A DNA stretch of 55,353 nucleotides, taken from the NCBI GenBank assembly GCA_020445405.1, contig JAGRGQ010000004.1:1-55353 (forward strand), read 5' to 3'. Made by a program: the position numbers and the translations under genes. This DNA comes from Gammaproteobacteria bacterium (GTDB taxonomy: Bacteria > Pseudomonadota > Gammaproteobacteria > Chromatiales > Chromatiaceae). The notes beneath the pieces are model-generated. The model was given only the letters and a program-made list of their open reading frames with translations, searched no databases and was not told the DNA's origin. Numbering within the stretch: position 1 is the stretch's first letter; each line of letters begins with the position of its first letter. Of the stretch, positions 24,596-34,665 are shown one piece after another.

Positions 24596-25963
24596 ATGAG
24601 AAGTATATTGACTACAGTAGTGCTGCTTGTGCTGCTTCCGGCGGCAGCCACGGCCAAAGTGCATGAGTACCGGCTGGATAACGGCCTCAAGGTGATTGTC
24701 AAAGAGGATCATCGCGCGCCGATTGCGGTATCACAGGTGTGGTACAAAGTTGGAGCCTCCTATGAACCCGGCGGCGTTACCGGCGTCTCCCATGCGCTGG
24801 AACATATGATGTTCAAGGGGACCAAATCTCTGGCTCCGGGGGAGTTTTCACGCATTATCGCCGCCAATGGGGGGGAGGAGAACGCCTTTACCAGCAGTGA
24901 TTACACCGCCTATCATCAAACGCTCTCTGCGGACCGGCTTGAGGTTGCGTTCAAGCTGGAGGCCGACAGGATGCGAAACCTGACGCTCTCCGCAGAAGAG
25001 TTTGCCAAGGAGATCGAAGTAGTCAAGGAGGAGCGCCGCCTGCGTACCGAGGACAGACCCACAGCGCTGACCTACGAGCAGTTGTCGGCGGTGGCTTATC
25101 GCAATCTGCCATACGCCAATCCGGTTATCGGCTGGATGAGTGATCTGGAAAATATGACGGTGGACGATCTGGCGCATTGGTATCGGCTCTGGTATGCACC
25201 GAACAATGCGGTATTGGTGGTCGTCGGCGACGTGCAGCCGGAACAGGTGCTGGAACTGGCGAAACGTTATTTCGGCCCCCTCGCGCCGGAAAAAATCCCG
25301 CTACAGAAGGCACGCAGCGAGCCACCCCAGCGCGGGGTTACCCGGGTGACGGTGCGGGCACCGGCGCGTGAGCCGTATCTGGTATTCGGTTTCAAGACAC
25401 CCATTGTCGGGACCAGCGATGAACCATGGGAACCCTATGCGCTGGAGATGCTGGCATCGGTGCTGGACGGTGGCAGCAGCGCCCGCTTCTCCAGAAATCT
25501 GATCCGGGGTAAGGAGATAGCGGTTTCTGCGGGTGCCGGCTACAGCGCTTTCGCGCGCCTGCCCGGTATGTTTCTGGTGGACGGCACGCCGGCTCCGGGC
25601 AAGGACATTACCGTGCTTGAGGCGGCGCTGTTCGACGAGATCGCCAAAGTAAAAAGTGAGCTGGTGGGAGAGGGGGAGCTGGAGAGGATCGCCACCCAGG
25701 TGGTTGCGGAAAAGATTTACGAGCTCGATTCGGTTTTTGCACAGGCAGCGCAGATCGGGCGGCTTGAGGCGCTGGATATGGACTGGAAACTGGCCGACGA
25801 ATATGTGGAAAGAATCAAACAGGTGACGCCTGAACAGGTGCGTGCTGTGGCGAGCAAGTATCTTGTCAGCGATAACCTGACCCTGGCGGTGCTGGAGCCG
25901 CTGCCGCTGGACAATTCGTCCGCCAACAGCGCCAAGGGGGGCGGATATGGACACCATCAGTAA
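24596..25963 (+). CDS. M16 family zinc peptidase (active-type)
   Basis: About 455 residues from the ATG at 24596, which has AAGGA at a good distance. A Sec signal peptide covers about residues 1-20 (MRSILTTVVLLVLLPAAATA), so the protein is periplasmic. The inverted zinc motif H66-x2-E69-H70 (HALEH) and the downstream Glu in EVVKEERR make it catalytically complete. It overlaps the next gene, a second M16 protein lacking the zinc motif, by 17 bases; such pairs form active/inactive heterodimers like PqqL-type and mitochondrial processing peptidases. Substrate unknown. Divergent from ftsY, as in many gammaproteobacteria. Confidence 0.92.
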   Translation: MRSILTTVVLLVLLPAAATAKVHEYRLDNGLKVIVKEDHRAPIAVSQVWYKVGASYEPGGVTGVSHALEHMMFKGTKSLAPGEFSRIIAANGGEENAFTSSDYTAYHQTLSADRLEVAFKLEADRMRNLTLSAEEFAKEIEVVKEERRLRTEDRPTALTYEQLSAVAYRNLPYANPVIGWMSDLENMTVDDLAHWYRLWYAPNNAVLVVVGDVQPEQVLELAKRYFGPLAPEKIPLQKARSEPPQRGVTRVTVRAPAREPYLVFGFKTPIVGTSDEPWEPYALEMLASVLDGGSSARFSRNLIRGKEIAVSAGAGYSAFARLPGMFLVDGTPAPGKDITVLEAALFDEIAKVKSELVGEGELERIATQVVAEKIYELDSVFAQAAQIGRLEALDMDWKLADEYVERIKQVTPEQVRAVASKYLVSDNLTLAVLEPLPLDNSSANSAKGGGYGHHQ

Positions 25964-27287
25964 AATCGGCGGACTTTTATCCCGGGCTGTTTTATGCGGC
26001 GTCCTGTTTAGCCAGGCGGCAGTCGCAGGCCCGGAAATTCAGAGTTGGAACACCTCTAACGGTGCCCGGGTACTGTTCGTGGCGGCACCCGATCTGCCGA
26101 TGGTGGATGTCCGGGTGGTGTTCGACGCCGGCAGTGCGCGCGATGGCGATACACCTGGATTGGCGGATATGACAAACAGTCTGCTCAACGATGGCGCCGG
26201 CCCCTGGGACGCTGATCAGATTGCCGAACGTCTGGAGGATGTGGGGGCACAGCTGGGCGTCGGTTCGGAGCGCGACATGGCCTGGGCCTCCGTCAGAACC
26301 CTGACTAAGGAGAACGCATTCGAAAAATCGATTGAAACACTCGCCGCGATTCTGGCGCGGCCAACCTTCGAATCGGACGATCTGGAGCGTGTGCGCAATT
26401 CGATGCAGACCGCGCTCAGGCTGGGCGAGCAGAAGCCGGGCACGGTTGCGCAAAAAGCTTTTTACAGAGCGGTGTTCGGTGATCATCCGTACGCCATTCC
26501 CAGTGACGGTACCAAGGAGTCACTCTCTTCGATCACCAGGGATCAGGTGGTGGAATTCCACAGGCGCTACTACGTTGCCAGGAATGCAGTGATCGCCATT
26601 GTCGGCGCGGTCGACCGGACACAGGCGGAGGCGCTCGCGCAGCGGCTGACGGAGGGACTTGCGGCGGGCGAGCCCGCAGCTGAGTTGCCGCCGGTGACGC
26701 CGTTGCAGCGGCTGCGGCAGGAGAGCTTACGGTTCCCGTCCAGCCAGAGTCACATACTGATGGGACAGCCCGGCATAAGGCGTGGCGATCCGGACTACTT
26801 TGCGCTTTATGTGGGCAACCATATATTGGGTGGCAGCGGGCTGGTCTCACTGTTGAGCGAGGAGGTGCGGGAGAAGCGTGGACTCTCCTACAGTGTGTAC
26901 AGTTACTTCTCTCCGATGCGCCGCAGCGGACCGTTTCTGATAGGTGCGCAGACGCAGAACAGCAGGGTACAGGAGACTATCGACGTGATACTTGCCACAC
27001 TGCGTCGATATACCGAGCAGGGCCCGACCGAGAAAGAGTTGATCGCGGCGAAGCAGAATATCACCGGCGGTTTTCCGCTGCGCATCGCCAGCAACGGCAA
27101 GATCGTGGAGTATCTGGCCATGATCGGATTCTATCGGCTTCCGCTGGATTATCTCGACAGGTTTGTCGATCATGTCAATGCGGTCACCCGGGAACAGATT
27201 CACGGGGCTTTTCAGCGCCGTCTGAATCTGGATCGTTTCGTTACAGTAGTGGTGGGAAATGGGAAAACCGCGCAACCGGAAGGGTAG
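25947..27287 (+). CDS. M16 family peptidase-like subunit (no zinc motif)
   Basis: 446 residues with a likely signal peptide (about 1-27, cut after VAG). The M16 fold is clear (VRVVFDAGSARDGDTPGLADMTNSLL), but at the place of HxxEH it has LADMTNS, so the zinc ligands are missing. The glycine-rich loop and RGLSYSVYSYFSP region, conserved in non-catalytic partners, remain. It most likely pairs with the preceding catalytic subunit. Its 3' end overlaps rsmD by 29 bases. Confidence 0.91.
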   Translation: MDTISKIGGLLSRAVLCGVLFSQAAVAGPEIQSWNTSNGARVLFVAAPDLPMVDVRVVFDAGSARDGDTPGLADMTNSLLNDGAGPWDADQIAERLEDVGAQLGVGSERDMAWASVRTLTKENAFEKSIETLAAILARPTFESDDLERVRNSMQTALRLGEQKPGTVAQKAFYRAVFGDHPYAIPSDGTKESLSSITRDQVVEFHRRYYVARNAVIAIVGAVDRTQAEALAQRLTEGLAAGEPAAELPPVTPLQRLRQESLRFPSSQSHILMGQPGIRRGDPDYFALYVGNHILGGSGLVSLLSEEVREKRGLSYSVYSYFSPMRRSGPFLIGAQTQNSRVQETIDVILATLRRYTEQGPTEKELIAAKQNITGGFPLRIASNGKIVEYLAMIGFYRLPLDYLDRFVDHVNAVTREQIHGAFQRRLNLDRFVTVVVGNGKTAQPEG

Positions 27288-27894
27288 CTCCGCGCGCGCT
27301 GCGTTGTACAATCAGGTCCGCATCACCGGTGGCGAATATCGCGGGCGTAAACTGGGCTTTCCCTCGATAGACGGCCTGAGGCCGACCGGCGACAGGGTAC
27401 GCGAGACCCTTTTCAACTGGCTGCAGCCTGTTCTCCCCGGCGCCAGCTGTCTGGATCCGTTTGCCGGCAGCGGAGCGCTCGGACTGGAGGCTGCATCCCG
27501 GGGCGCGCGTTTGGTGGTGATGCTGGAGAAATCTGCCAGAGCGGTGGCACAAATAGCTGGCAACATCTCCCTGCTGGGTGCAGAGGGGATCGAGATTTAC
27601 TGCACCGACGCGCTGCGCTGGCTAACCGGCGAATCACGTCGATTCGACATCGTTTTTCTCGATCCGCCATTCGCGGGCGATCTGCTGCAGCAGAGTTGCC
27701 GCCTTCTGGATCAGCACGGCTGGCTGGCACCTAATGCCAGAATTTACATCGAAATGAGTGAGGAACAGGCGTTGCCTGAACTCCCCGGAAATTGGTTGCA
27801 GTTGCGGCGAAAAAAGGCTGGTCAGGTCTGCTATTATCTTTTTCTGTGCCAGTCAATTCAGCCATCTGTCAAGGTAACGCCCAGCAACCCCTGA
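27259..27894 (+). CDS. rsmD: 16S rRNA (guanine966-N2)-methyltransferase RsmD
   Basis: 211-residue methyltransferase that modifies G966 of 16S rRNA. It opens with VRITGGEYRGRKLGFP, the standard RsmD start, followed by the LRPTGDRVRETLFNWL helix, the SAM loop DPFAGSGALGLEAASRGA and the catalytic FLDPPF. The start lies inside the M16 gene (29-base overlap). coaD follows, a common pairing. Confidence 0.94.
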   Translation: MGKPRNRKGSSARAALYNQVRITGGEYRGRKLGFPSIDGLRPTGDRVRETLFNWLQPVLPGASCLDPFAGSGALGLEAASRGARLVVMLEKSARAVAQIAGNISLLGAEGIEIYCTDALRWLTGESRRFDIVFLDPPFAGDLLQQSCRLLDQHGWLAPNARIYIEMSEEQALPELPGNWLQLRRKKAGQVCYYLFLCQSIQPSVKVTPSNP

Positions 27895-28473
<579 letters not shown>

Positions 28474-28560
28474 AGATGGATGATGGCCTGGAATTCAGTG
28501 CATCGACTGGTTCAGGCACACCCACAGATGATGATATACAGTTTTAAGCATCAGGAGTAG

Positions 28561-28812
<252 letters not shown>

Positions 28813-28835
28813 AACCTATCTCATGATCCCGCGCG

Positions 28836-28877
28836 GCCACGCCCGTGGCGAAGCCCCTGCCGTGGGCTTTTCCGTTT
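28836..28877 (+). terminator. Terminator after the ferredoxin gene
   Basis: Two consecutive hairpins: GCCACG/CGTGGC (28836-28849) and AAGCCC (28851-28856) with GGGCTT (28864-28869), the second running into T-rich TTTCCGTTTT. Together they form a likely intrinsic terminator for the ferredoxin transcript. Confidence 0.7.
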
Positions 28878-29051
28878 TATGGAGGCTTCGCTTGCTGCTG
28901 CCATGCCTGAGGGCGCACCCTCTACGGCAAAGGCACACGGCTTGATCAGCCGTTGGCTGGATGGTCCGCTCAGAAGCGCCCGCTTTACGACGGGAGAGTG
29001 ATCTACTTCTGAATGGGCACTGGATAGCACCTCAACCTGGAGGAACAGGAG

Positions 29052-29312
29052 ATGAAGTTCAGTCCTTGTCGCGGCGGCGACTTCTGTACCCGGGAGGGTG
29101 CCCACTGCGACGGTTGCGGCCGCAGCCAGCAGGAGATTGCGGAGACCAGTGAACTGGTTGCAGCGGTGGTCAGATATGCGCTCGATATGGGTTACGAAAA
29201 TATTGAGGAGTTCACCGCTTTTATCGGAGACAAAGCCGCCAAGAAGGCGCGTAAAGCAGCGCTGGAACTGGCAGGCGGGGGTATTGGAGTTGATCTCCGC
29301 ATCGGCAGGTGA
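29052..29312 (+). CDS. DUF1289-like cysteine-rich small protein
   Basis: 86 residues with an excellent ribosome binding site (GGAGGAACAGGAG). Cysteines 6, 12, 19 and 22 followed by GRSQQEI resemble DUF1289 proteins (SPCxxxC...GxCxGCxRTxxEI), but the first pair is separated by five residues instead of three. The four Cys could bind zinc or an Fe-S cluster. The C-terminal half is helical and Lys/Ala-rich. It is convergent with mutM, 8 bases apart, and follows the ferredoxin gene after 239 bases that include its terminator. Function unknown. Confidence 0.75.
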   Translation: MKFSPCRGGDFCTREGAHCDGCGRSQQEIAETSELVAAVVRYALDMGYENIEEFTAFIGDKAAKKARKAALELAGGGIGVDLRIGR

Positions 29313-29320
29313 GCACTGTA

Positions 29321-30133
29321 TCAACGCTGGCAGCGGGCGCAGAAGTAACTGGAACGCTGCCCGATGCGACGCTGCCGAATCGGCGTAGTGCATTGCGGAC
29401 AGGGAGAGCCGTTTTTACCGTACACCAGCAGGCGTTGGGCAAAATAGCCGGGGTTTCCCTCCTGATTGTGAAAATCCCGCAGCGTGGTTCCGCCCTGTGC
29501 AATGGCACTCTCCAGCACCTGCTTGATAGTCGACGCCAATCTCTCATAGCGGGCCAGTGAGACATGCCCGCTCGGACGATGCGGATGGATGCCGCTCAGA
29601 AAAAGCGACTCGTTGGCGTAAATATTACCTACACCGACAACGATTTTACCGTCCATGATGAAACTTTTTATCGCGCTCCGGCGCCCCTGCGAACGGCTAT
29701 AGAGATGCTGACCGTTAAATTCATCGGACAGTGGCTCAGGCCCCAGATGCGCCAGCAGCGGGTGTTGCCCGATGGGTGCCGTAGTCCACAACAGCGCACC
29801 GAAACGCCGCGGATCTCGAAATCTTAAACAGTAGTTGCCGAACTCCAGATCGAAGTGATCATGTGGACCCGGCGCGCATATTTCGGTCATCAACCGCAGG
29901 CTTCCAGACATGCCCAGATGGATCAGCAGGGTGCCTTCGTCCAGACGCAGCAACAGGTACTTGGCGCGCCGTTCCACGCGCTGCACGACCTGGCCTTGCA
30001 GCTGTTCTGCAAGACCCACCGGAATCGGCCAGCGCAGTCTGGGCTGGCGTACGATCACTCTGCTCAGGCACCGGCCGAGGATAGCGGGAGCTACCCCACG
30101 GACGGTGGTTTCTACTTCGGGAAGCTCCGGCAT
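29321..30133 (-). CDS. mutM: Formamidopyrimidine-DNA glycosylase MutM (Fpg)
   Basis: 270-residue repair enzyme removing 8-oxoguanine and formamidopyrimidines. The N terminus MPELPEVET supplies the catalytic Pro2 and Glu3. VGVGNIYANESLF is the conserved helix-two-turn-helix, and the C-terminal zinc finger has CPQC and CARC. Its ATG directly abuts the stop codon of the DUF4340 gene, so mutM is the last gene of an ABC-transporter operon. Confidence 0.96.
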   Translation of the reverse strand: MPELPEVETTVRGVAPAILGRCLSRVIVRQPRLRWPIPVGLAEQLQGQVVQRVERRAKYLLLRLDEGTLLIHLGMSGSLRLMTEICAPGPHDHFDLEFGNYCLRFRDPRRFGALLWTTAPIGQHPLLAHLGPEPLSDEFNGQHLYSRSQGRRSAIKSFIMDGKIVVGVGNIYANESLFLSGIHPHRPSGHVSLARYERLASTIKQVLESAIAQGGTTLRDFHNQEGNPGYFAQRLLVYGKNGSPCPQCTTPIRQRRIGQRSSYFCARCQR

Positions 30134-30997
30134 TCAAGGCTCCCCGGCCGGTAGCGCGGGTGCCGTCAGCAAAGCACCAATACGCGGCAGATCGTAGGCA
30201 AGGCCCAGATCTTCACGCATCAGAAGCGTACCCTGTTTCTGTCTGAGTATGCCGAAAAGGAGTGCCGCGTCGCTGCCGGTCACACGGATCTGAATCCGGT
30301 AATCAGGTGTACCGGCGGGAGCCTTGACCACCTTCAGTGCCTGGGCGTATTTCCATTCATCCACTTTTTCGTTCAGCCGATCTATGGAAATACCGGCGAC
30401 CGCGGGGGTCAGCCGCCACACACGGGCGCTCTCCGGGACGCGGACGAGCTGCCACTCCGGCGTTTCGATCAGATCCAGTTCCTTGTTCTGCGGCAAAATA
30501 TACGGCGAGACGTAGCTTTCAGCAGGAGCCAGCAGCAGGTGGGGGAACAGGTCCTTGATCAAGTACAGGTTATCCCCGATGCCGATATAGCGGTAGTTGT
30601 TGATCGGATCTGTACCGCCGATGCGGATTTCCAGCTGATCCAGATACAGCAGCGCCGCTGGTGGTGCCAATCCAAATTCACTCAGGTCTGTCTGCTCAGG
30701 CTTGAATTGGCTACGCACCGGGCTGGCGGCGATTTCAAGCAGACGCCGAATCCGGGTATCGCTGGCTGCGATGGCATAGGGCTTGGTCATGCGCCAGCCA
30801 CGGCCATCGCGTTGCATGCTGAAGGTTGGTCCGCTTCGATTACGGATACCGATAACACTGACTTGGTCCGGCAGCAGGCGTGTCAGCGGCGTCGATGGGT
30901 TGGCCGATTCCGGCGGCACGCGATCCGACAACCAGACCAGGATGCCCAGAAGAATTACCAGCAGAAGAAGAGTGCCATTGACCCGATTCTGGTTCAC
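30134..30997 (-). CDS. DUF4340 domain protein
   Basis: About 287 residues: an N-terminal membrane anchor (LLLLVILLGILVWLS, about 9-23), then a DUF4340-type extracytoplasmic domain with the characteristic RDGRGWRMTKPYAIAASDTRI strand pattern. The GTG at 30997 overlaps the stop codon of the preceding gene as GTGA and is preferred to a GTG six codons upstream. DUF4340 proteins commonly follow Gld-type ABC transporter genes, as here, and probably belong to the same envelope complex. Function unknown. Confidence 0.82.
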   Translation of the reverse strand: MNQNRVNGTLLLLVILLGILVWLSDRVPPESANPSTPLTRLLPDQVSVIGIRNRSGPTFSMQRDGRGWRMTKPYAIAASDTRIRRLLEIAASPVRSQFKPEQTDLSEFGLAPPAALLYLDQLEIRIGGTDPINNYRYIGIGDNLYLIKDLFPHLLLAPAESYVSPYILPQNKELDLIETPEWQLVRVPESARVWRLTPAVAGISIDRLNEKVDEWKYAQALKVVKAPAGTPDYRIQIRVTGSDAALLFGILRQKQGTLLMREDLGLAYDLPRIGALLTAPALPAGEP

Positions 30998-32337
30998 AGC
31001 TTTCTGCGGCGCCACCAGATCGCCAGGCCTGCCAGAGCCATCAGCAACGGCAGCAGCACCAGAAAAGTGAGTGCGATCAGGATCCCACTGACCGGCGTCA
31101 GATTGAGTTGAGAATCGGCAGCAGCGCTTGCGGGAATATCGATCAGCGTGTCGTCTCCGGTCAACCAGCGGATCAGGCCAAGTCCCAGGTTCAGATTACC
31201 GCCATTTCCCAGATAGGTGTTGGAGAGGAAATCTCCATCGCCGATCACCACCACGCGTTGTTCCCGCTCCCCCAGTCGTCGACTGAACGCGAGCCCGATA
31301 TCGAGTGGACCAGGTCGTTCCCCCAACTCCTGATTTCGCTCGATCTCTCCGCTGATGGGGCCGCTTTCGTTCCAACTGTGTGCCTGAGTCTGCAGCAACG
31401 GGGTTTTCTGCCAGAGTGCTGTCGTTTCGGACTCCAGCGCAGCCGCATGGGGGTATAGTGTCAGGCTCTCCATATGCCGTGTCGCCGGGTGATCCGGATA
31501 GCTGGCCACCAGCGCCATGGCGGGGTCGTCCAGACCCAGACCGGCGCCGCTGGCGTCCACTATGGTTCCCGGCAGCAGTTTGAAGCCGAACAGGTCAGCC
31601 AGTGGCTGCAGCGTTGCAGACAATTGGCCGGGATCGAGCAGCCAGAGCAGATTACCTCCCCGATTGACATACTCAATGATCAGACTGGTCTCTCCGGGTA
31701 GAAAGCCGGTCTGTGGACCGGCCAGTATCAATACGCTGGTATTGTCTGCAATCTGTTGCTGCTTGCTCAGATCGACCGGTTGAATATGGAAACCCTTCCT
31801 CTCCAATTCAGACCCGAACTGTCCCAGATCATGGTTGGCCTGGCGGTCCAGCCGGCGTTCGCCATGCCCTTCGATTACCAGGATCCAGCGTTCGCTCTGC
31901 TGCAACAGACGCTGGATGGCGTTACTGATGCTCCGTTCATCGATCTGGCGCAGATTTTCCTGTCTGCCCGAGTACTCAAGCAGCAGTTCGCCGGTTACCC
32001 GGATTCCAAGCTCCCGCATCAGGGCCGGGTGCCGGGCTGGGTCGACAAACTCGAACTCGATGTCGGCCCTGTGTCTCTGGTACCGGCTGATAAACTCGCT
32101 TATCTGTAATCGCAATGGGGAATTCTCTGGCGCAAAACAGGTGATTTTCAAGGTCGAGTCCAGCCGATCGAGCAGTGCCCTGCTGGTTTCGCTGAGACTA
32201 TTGCTGGCATTGTCTGACCAGTCCCAGGTGAGCGCGTGGCGCTGACTGATCCAGCCCGCCGCGAGCACAGCGGCAGCCAACAGCAGATAAAAGATAATGC
32301 TCTGCAGACGCTGTCTGATATCCGGCGGCGACTGCAT
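30994..32337 (-). CDS. GldG-like ABC transporter auxiliary protein
   Basis: About 447 residues from the ATG at 32337, two bases after the permease stop codon; the open frame runs further upstream only inside the permease gene. It has a membrane segment near the N terminus (IIFYLLLAAAVLAAGWIS), a large extracytoplasmic ABC_transp_aux/GldG domain (with LVIEGHGERRL and LLWLLDPGQL), and a C-terminal membrane segment near 415-440 ahead of an Arg/Lys tail. In Bacteroidetes, GldA-F-G is linked with gliding; in proteobacteria the same set has no settled role. Confidence 0.86.
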   Translation of the reverse strand: MQSPPDIRQRLQSIIFYLLLAAAVLAAGWISQRHALTWDWSDNASNSLSETSRALLDRLDSTLKITCFAPENSPLRLQISEFISRYQRHRADIEFEFVDPARHPALMRELGIRVTGELLLEYSGRQENLRQIDERSISNAIQRLLQQSERWILVIEGHGERRLDRQANHDLGQFGSELERKGFHIQPVDLSKQQQIADNTSVLILAGPQTGFLPGETSLIIEYVNRGGNLLWLLDPGQLSATLQPLADLFGFKLLPGTIVDASGAGLGLDDPAMALVASYPDHPATRHMESLTLYPHAAALESETTALWQKTPLLQTQAHSWNESGPISGEIERNQELGERPGPLDIGLAFSRRLGEREQRVVVIGDGDFLSNTYLGNGGNLNLGLGLIRWLTGDDTLIDIPASAAADSQLNLTPVSGILIALTFLVLLPLLMALAGLAIWWRRRKL

Positions 32338-32339
32338 CC

Positions 32340-33083
32340 CTATCCCTCTATCCGAAGACGCTCGAGGCGGTGAATGCAAAGTATTAGACCGGTCAGAATC
32401 AGCAGCAGAAAGTAGGCAATGTCGGCGCTGGTCACCAATCCGCTCAGCATACGCTGGAAGTGGCTGGAGAGCGACAGCTGTTGCAATGGAGAGCCGATCT
32501 CTCCGCTGCCGTTCAGGTTGATAATCCAAAGCAGCAACAAGAGTGCATAACTCAAGACAGCAGCCACAGCGGGTTGCTTTGTCATGCTCGATATCCAGAG
32601 GCCAAGCGCGGCATAAGCGGCGCTGGCCAGCACCAGCGCGAACAGAGCCGCGGCCAATGATCCCATGTCCGGTCTGGCACCCAATAGCAGGGACAGCGGC
32701 ATCAGCGCAATCAGCGTGATTACGATCGCCAACAGGGTCAGCACGGCAAAATATTTGCCCACGACGATGGCAGTCATAGAGACCGGGGACGAGAACAGGA
32801 GGTCCAACGCACCACTGCCCGATTCGCGGCTGAACATCCCCATGGTCAACAATGGGACCAGCAGCATGATGACCATGGCGGCGGAATCCAGTAGCGGGGC
32901 AATCACCAGCGCAGTGACGCCGGGGGCATTTTCCAGGCCGGCCAATTTGGGCTGAATCTGAAGGTATTGTTCCAATTGCACCAGAAACAGCCAGGCCAGC
33001 ACCAGTTGCAGCGCAACCATCAGACTCCAGGCCAGCGGCGAGAGAAACAGGGAGCGCAACTCCTTGAGGAAAATGGCGAGCAT
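32340..33083 (-). CDS. ABC-2 type permease (GldF-like)
   Basis: 247 residues with about six membrane segments and the ABC-2 opening ILKELRSLFLSPLAW followed by MFSRESGSGALDLLFSSPVS, a hallmark of GldF-like permeases. Its ATG shares one base with the ATPase stop codon. It forms the membrane channel of a transporter with the adjacent ATPase and auxiliary protein. Substrate unknown. Confidence 0.9.
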   Translation of the reverse strand: MLAIFLKELRSLFLSPLAWSLMVALQLVLAWLFLVQLEQYLQIQPKLAGLENAPGVTALVIAPLLDSAAMVIMLLVPLLTMGMFSRESGSGALDLLFSSPVSMTAIVVGKYFAVLTLLAIVITLIALMPLSLLLGARPDMGSLAAALFALVLASAAYAALGLWISSMTKQPAVAAVLSYALLLLLWIINLNGSGEIGSPLQQLSLSSHFQRMLSGLVTSADIAYFLLLILTGLILCIHRLERLRIEG

Positions 33084-34009
33084 CAGCCCTCAACCTCATC
33101 GGCAGTGGTGAGCCGGTAAAAAATCTGCTCCAGATTCTGCTTGTCGGGTACCAGTTCCAGCAAGCCCCAATCCTGCTGGATAATCTGCTTTGCCACCGCT
33201 TCCGTGCTGCACGAGTCGTCCAGCAGGAGGCTGAAACGGCTCTCGCCCAAAACGGTCACTTCGACGACGCCTTGCAATGCCGCCATCGCCGACTCCCCGG
33301 GTGAACAGGCAAGGCGGACTCTCAATCTGTCGCATTTCCCGTGCCCCGGCTTTGCCAGATATTCTGTGTATACCGTGCGGCCGTTATTCAGAATCAGCAC
33401 ACGGTCGCACACCGATTGCACTTCCGGCAGAATATGCGTGGAGAGAATGACGCCGTGACTTTCTCCCAGTGTGCGGATCAGTTCGCGAATCTCGATAATC
33501 TGATTGGGATCCAGACCGCTGGTCGGTTCGTCCAGAATGATCACGCGCGGCTTGTGGATAATAGCCTGCGCGATGCCCACCCTCTGTTGGAAACCTTTGG
33601 ACAGATTCCGGATCAGTCTGCTGCCCTCTCTGCCGAGACCGCAAAGCGCTTTTGCCCGATCCAGGGCTGCGCTGGTTTCGGATTTCCGCACTGCCCTCAG
33701 GCGTGCACAGAAGAGGAGATATTCATCGACCGTCAGTTCCGGGTAAAGCGGCGGATTTTCCGGCAGGTATCCGATCGCTTGCTTTGCCTGCAGCGGCTCT
33801 TTAAACAGGTCAAATCCATCCAGCCAGACATCGCCCAGGCTCGCCCCAAGACAACCACTGAGGATACGCATAGTGGTTGATTTTCCCGCGCCGTTAGGTC
33901 CGAGCAGGCCCAGAATTTCACCCTGCGACAACTCCAGGTTAAAATTTCGCACCGCGCAAAATTGCCCGAAGTAACGGGTAATACCTGTCATTCTGATCAG
34001 TGGTTGCAT
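33083..34009 (-). CDS. ABC transporter ATP-binding protein (GldA-like)
   Basis: 308 residues. Walker A GPNGAGKST, Q-loop region YLPENPPLYPELT, signature LSKGFQQRVGIAQ and Walker B VIILDEPTSGLD are intact, followed by a C-terminal domain typical of exporter ATPases. First gene of the ATPase-permease-GldG-DUF4340-mutM operon, divergent from phaB3 across about 650 bases. A second in-frame ATG at codon 7 is possible; no clear ribosome binding site decides. Confidence 0.92.
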   Translation of the reverse strand: MQPLIRMTGITRYFGQFCAVRNFNLELSQGEILGLLGPNGAGKSTTMRILSGCLGASLGDVWLDGFDLFKEPLQAKQAIGYLPENPPLYPELTVDEYLLFCARLRAVRKSETSAALDRAKALCGLGREGSRLIRNLSKGFQQRVGIAQAIIHKPRVIILDEPTSGLDPNQIIEIRELIRTLGESHGVILSTHILPEVQSVCDRVLILNNGRTVYTEYLAKPGHGKCDRLRVRLACSPGESAMAALQGVVEVTVLGESRFSLLLDDSCSTEAVAKQIIQQDWGLLELVPDKQNLEQIFYRLTTADEVEG

Positions 34010-34665
34010 CGGCTCTGCAAGTTACAGGAGAACCGTTCTTTTTTGCAAGCGGATCAAGCGGTGTTTCCAGCGAAGGATTTTCCGGCGGAGACGGATTGTG
34101 CCGGATGACACCGCGCTTTTGCTTGATTTGCAGATTTCGGGCGCCTGCGCATCGCCGTTATCTCATGCACAAACCCGGCATTTCGGGATCGATTCTCCGC
34201 TTATGGCATCCGATGCAGACCGCAATGCAATAAAACAGACATCGTTTCACCCTTATTATCGGGCATAAAGGCAGGCCGCCTGATGCCGCGCGACAGAATC
34301 GGGAAAGTCCGGTGCTTTGGGATCGCCGGGTATGGTTGACCAGCATGATTCCCCGCGGCCGCTCCCCGGCCGGGTCGCAGGGCATCCTTTTATCCGGCGT
34401 CCGTCAAATCAGGTGGCGACTGCTTGCTCGGGATATAACGGAATTCACGCGAATGTTACCATCGGGCGGATTGCGATCGCCGCAGCGCCATGGAATCCGG
34501 TCTCAGCGGCGAAGTTAAACCCGTTTTGCATAAATTTTTTGTATTAGGGGGTTAATGCTGTGTATCCTTGGCATCGTCAGTCGCCCAGTCCAATTGGCGT
34601 ATTTTGAGTAGATGCTTGCCATAATTTGACAATAATTTTCGTAACCAACCAAAAGGAGAACTGTT
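34010..34665. other. Large divergent intergenic region
   Basis: At 656 bases, this is the largest gap in the window. No frame in it looks coding: those of 60-75 codons lack ribosome binding sites and recognisable protein. It holds a CGGCCG-ctccc-CGGCCG hairpin (34356-34372). The 100 bases before phaB3 are AT-rich and probably carry its promoter, with CATAAT near 34619, but no well-spaced -35 box. It may contain a small RNA or a decayed gene. Confidence 0.4.

Noticed and set aside
32338..33099. Upstream extension of the GldG-like frame by 254 codons
   Set aside because: The extension lies entirely inside the permease gene in another frame; the GldG family start is at 32337, two bases after the permease stop codon.
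34158..34385. A 75-codon leftward frame in the 656-base gap
   Set aside because: Composition is not protein-like, no ribosome binding site is seen, and nothing in it is recognisable.
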